Source of the DNA: JAGAJR01 sp048463395
GTDB lineage: Bacteria > Pseudomonadota > Alphaproteobacteria > RF32 > CAG-239
Length of the DNA: 64,000 bases
NCBI GenBank assembly: GCA_048463395.1
Contig: DBFWPL010000023.1
Span: forward strand, 124,001 to 188,000
Direction of reading: 5' to 3'
Shown: positions 62,740-64,000 of the stretch, piece after piece
Layout: every line of letters begins with the position of its first letter
Numbering within the stretch: the stretch's first letter is position 1
The notes under the pieces: generated by a model
The model's database searches: none
What the model saw: only the letters and a program-made list of their open reading frames with translations
Told to the model about the DNA's origin: nothing
Program-made: the position numbers and the translations under genes

Positions 62740-63840
62740 ATGATAAATAGATTTTTACAATTCATAAAAAAACAGAGGTTGGCGGTCAGCTTGGCAAAAA
62801 AAGATTTGCTGTTTCTTGTCAAAGGGATGAAGACTTTTAATTCGGTGCTTCCGGTCGCTTCTTTATTTGTTCGCAACAGTTCTGTTTCAAAAATCAGAAG
62901 AATTAAGAGTTTTTTGCAAGAAGAAAATAATCCGCTGTTATATGTTTTTGCCGGAGAATTATCTTCCTTGATGGATTACCCTTTTGATTATCAACCTTTT
63001 CGGAAAAAGAAACTATGCGGGGAAATCTTGTTCAAAACGGCAAAAAATATAAAAGATGAAAAATTTTACACCTCTTTGTTTTTTGAAGTAATTAAGAAAG
63101 ATTTTCCGGTTTTGTTAGAGGGATTTCCTGATTTTTCAACCAATTTGGATATTTGCAAAGATATGCGTCTTTATGGTTCGGAACTGGAATTTTTATCGGA
63201 TTTATCCGCGGAATATGAAAATTGCTGCCGTATGGATATTGATTGGCTAAAAACATCCCAAGAAAATCTTTATGTTCATTTTGGCAAAGAATGCCAGTTG
63301 ACCAAAAAGCTTCCGCCTGAGGCTCAAAAAAATTTAAGCAGATTATTCGCCATACTGCTTTTGGAAAAATCTGTTTTTGTTTTTTTGTGGAACGGGATTC
63401 TGCTTAGCACGGACAATAAAGTAGGATTTTTGGATTTTAACGGGATTTGTTCTGCAGATAACGCATTAAAAGATTATGCCCTCGCCTTTATCAAAAGCCG
63501 AAAAGAACCGCAAACGGCAAAAGAATGGAAACTTCGTCAGGCCCTTTTGCTGTTGGAGAAATATTGTCCGGATATTGATTGTTTTTCTCAATGGAGCGGG
63601 ATTCACTCGGTTCGGGTAACTAACGATGAAAAGCGGGACAATTCGGAAATATTAAAAAAACTTCGGGAAAACGGATTCGATTTTGGTGCTTCCCCTCAAG
63701 CTGTAATGGTAAACCCGCAGGATATTGCCTATCTTTTAAGAAAAAAGAATATCAGAAAAGAAAAATCGTATCGCAAATCAGGATTTTTATACTGGGGACC
63801 GTTGCTTTTGGCGATGTTCTTGCTGCTTAAGTATTTTTAA
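62740..63840 (+). CDS. UbiB/ABC1-like protein with degraded kinase motifs
   Basis: A 366-residue protein in the place where ubiB usually follows mutM. The segment FVFLWNGILLSTDNKVGFLDFNGI aligns by pattern with the UbiB F-x-G-FFHADPHPGN...DFG region, but the HAD-HPGN catalytic loop is gone and DFG reads DFN. The KxGQ N-terminal signature is absent. A C-terminal hydrophobic helix (GPLLLAMFLLLKYF) recalls UbiB membrane anchors. The ATG at 62740 is preferred to the TTG at 62725. Assignment rests on synteny and weak motif similarity. Confidence 0.5.
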   Translation: MINRFLQFIKKQRLAVSLAKKDLLFLVKGMKTFNSVLPVASLFVRNSSVSKIRRIKSFLQEENNPLLYVFAGELSSLMDYPFDYQPFRKKKLCGEILFKTAKNIKDEKFYTSLFFEVIKKDFPVLLEGFPDFSTNLDICKDMRLYGSELEFLSDLSAEYENCCRMDIDWLKTSQENLYVHFGKECQLTKKLPPEAQKNLSRLFAILLLEKSVFVFLWNGILLSTDNKVGFLDFNGICSADNALKDYALAFIKSRKEPQTAKEWKLRQALLLLEKYCPDIDCFSQWSGIHSVRVTNDEKRDNSEILKKLRENGFDFGASPQAVMVNPQDIAYLLRKKNIRKEKSYRKSGFLYWGPLLLAMFLLLKYF

Positions 63841-64000
63841 GCAGACTTCTTTTCTTCAAAGCGTCAATTATTTGAAAAATTTTTTGTTTGTTTTTTATGC
63901 GGGATGATGAGGATTTATTACCTGAAGAGATTTTTGCCGCTTCATAAAGATAGGAAATGACAAATAGTCTGGTCATATAAGTCAATCCTAAAGAACTATG
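63827..64000 (-). CDS. C-terminal fragment of an unidentified protein (cut by window edge)
   Basis: An open frame on the minus strand enters from the right edge and gives 57 residues before a TAA at 63827-63829. The end is basic (IIDALKKRSLLKNT). It overlaps the UbiB-like gene tail to tail by 14 bp. Nothing identifies the protein, and chance is possible. Confidence 0.35.
   Translation of the reverse strand, partial: HSSLGLTYMTRLFVISYLYEAAKISSGNKSSSSRIKNKQKIFQIIDALKKRSLLKNT

Overview
The window is an AT-rich piece of an alphaproteobacterial chromosome that includes the replication-origin neighbourhood. Several gene orders point this way: dnaQ-coaE beside an origin-like gap and rho; mnmE, mnmG, rsmG, parA and parB in series; dnaA, rpsT, echA and mutM together; and dnaN-recF. 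Short HprK with HPr and a mannose-type EIIA, an IalB-like protein, MlaEF, LolA and a divergent polysaccharide deacetylase fit a Gram-negative alphaproteobacterium. The low GC and reduced gene style suggest an uncultured, possibly host-associated lineage. That last point is inference. No insertion sequence, prophage, CRISPR array, rRNA or tRNA was seen.

Layout. 0-1.2 kb: dnaQ (partial), coaE and a 510-bp origin-like gap with DnaA boxes and a CtrA-type site. 1.2-6.7 kb: rho, a long leader with two small ORFs and a terminator, an amidoligase-like/N-formylglutamate amidohydrolase operon, a HAD phosphatase and a membrane-anchored methyltransferase. 6.7-16.2 kb: mnmE, mnmG, three tandem HD-domain paralogues, a PHP phosphatase, rsmG, parA, parB and a Cys-rich protein. 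Three parS sites lie inside mnmE, mnmG and rsmG. 16-22 kb: nuclease, tsaE, hprK, mlaE, mlaF, radA, cvpA. 22-32 kb: recR-ybaB-dnaX with SRP RNA, a LpoA-like lipoprotein, rsmI-yraN, cca, an IalB-like gene and rlmN. 32-40 kb: rppH and a cell-envelope cluster (polysaccharide deacetylase, ctpA, EnvC-like, gpmI, PBP1A). 40-46 kb: a small RHH protein, polA, a large archaemetzincin-like protein and a 577-bp gap packed with GANTC sites. 46-56 kb: gyrB, three small membrane paralogues, porin, orphan response regulator, exonuclease III, lolA, a CGCGCG peptide, an orphan DNA methyltransferase, HPr and EIIA. 56-64 kb: recF-dnaN-dnaA, rpsT, echA, mutM and a UbiB-like gene with degraded kinase motifs.

How it works together. 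Most genes serve replication, segregation and repair (dnaA, dnaN, dnaX, dnaQ, polA, gyrB, recF, recR, radA, mutM, xth, parAB) or envelope assembly (mla, lolA, ctpA, envC-like, PBP1A). The less ordinary observations are the amidoligase operon with its attenuator-like leader, an A9 slippage site in dnaX whose two alternative frames both stop at once, a polar 14-base motif present eight times on one strand, the GANTC cluster before gyrB, the archaemetzincin-like protein and the degenerate UbiB-like protein. All readings come from sequence inspection alone; no database search was possible.
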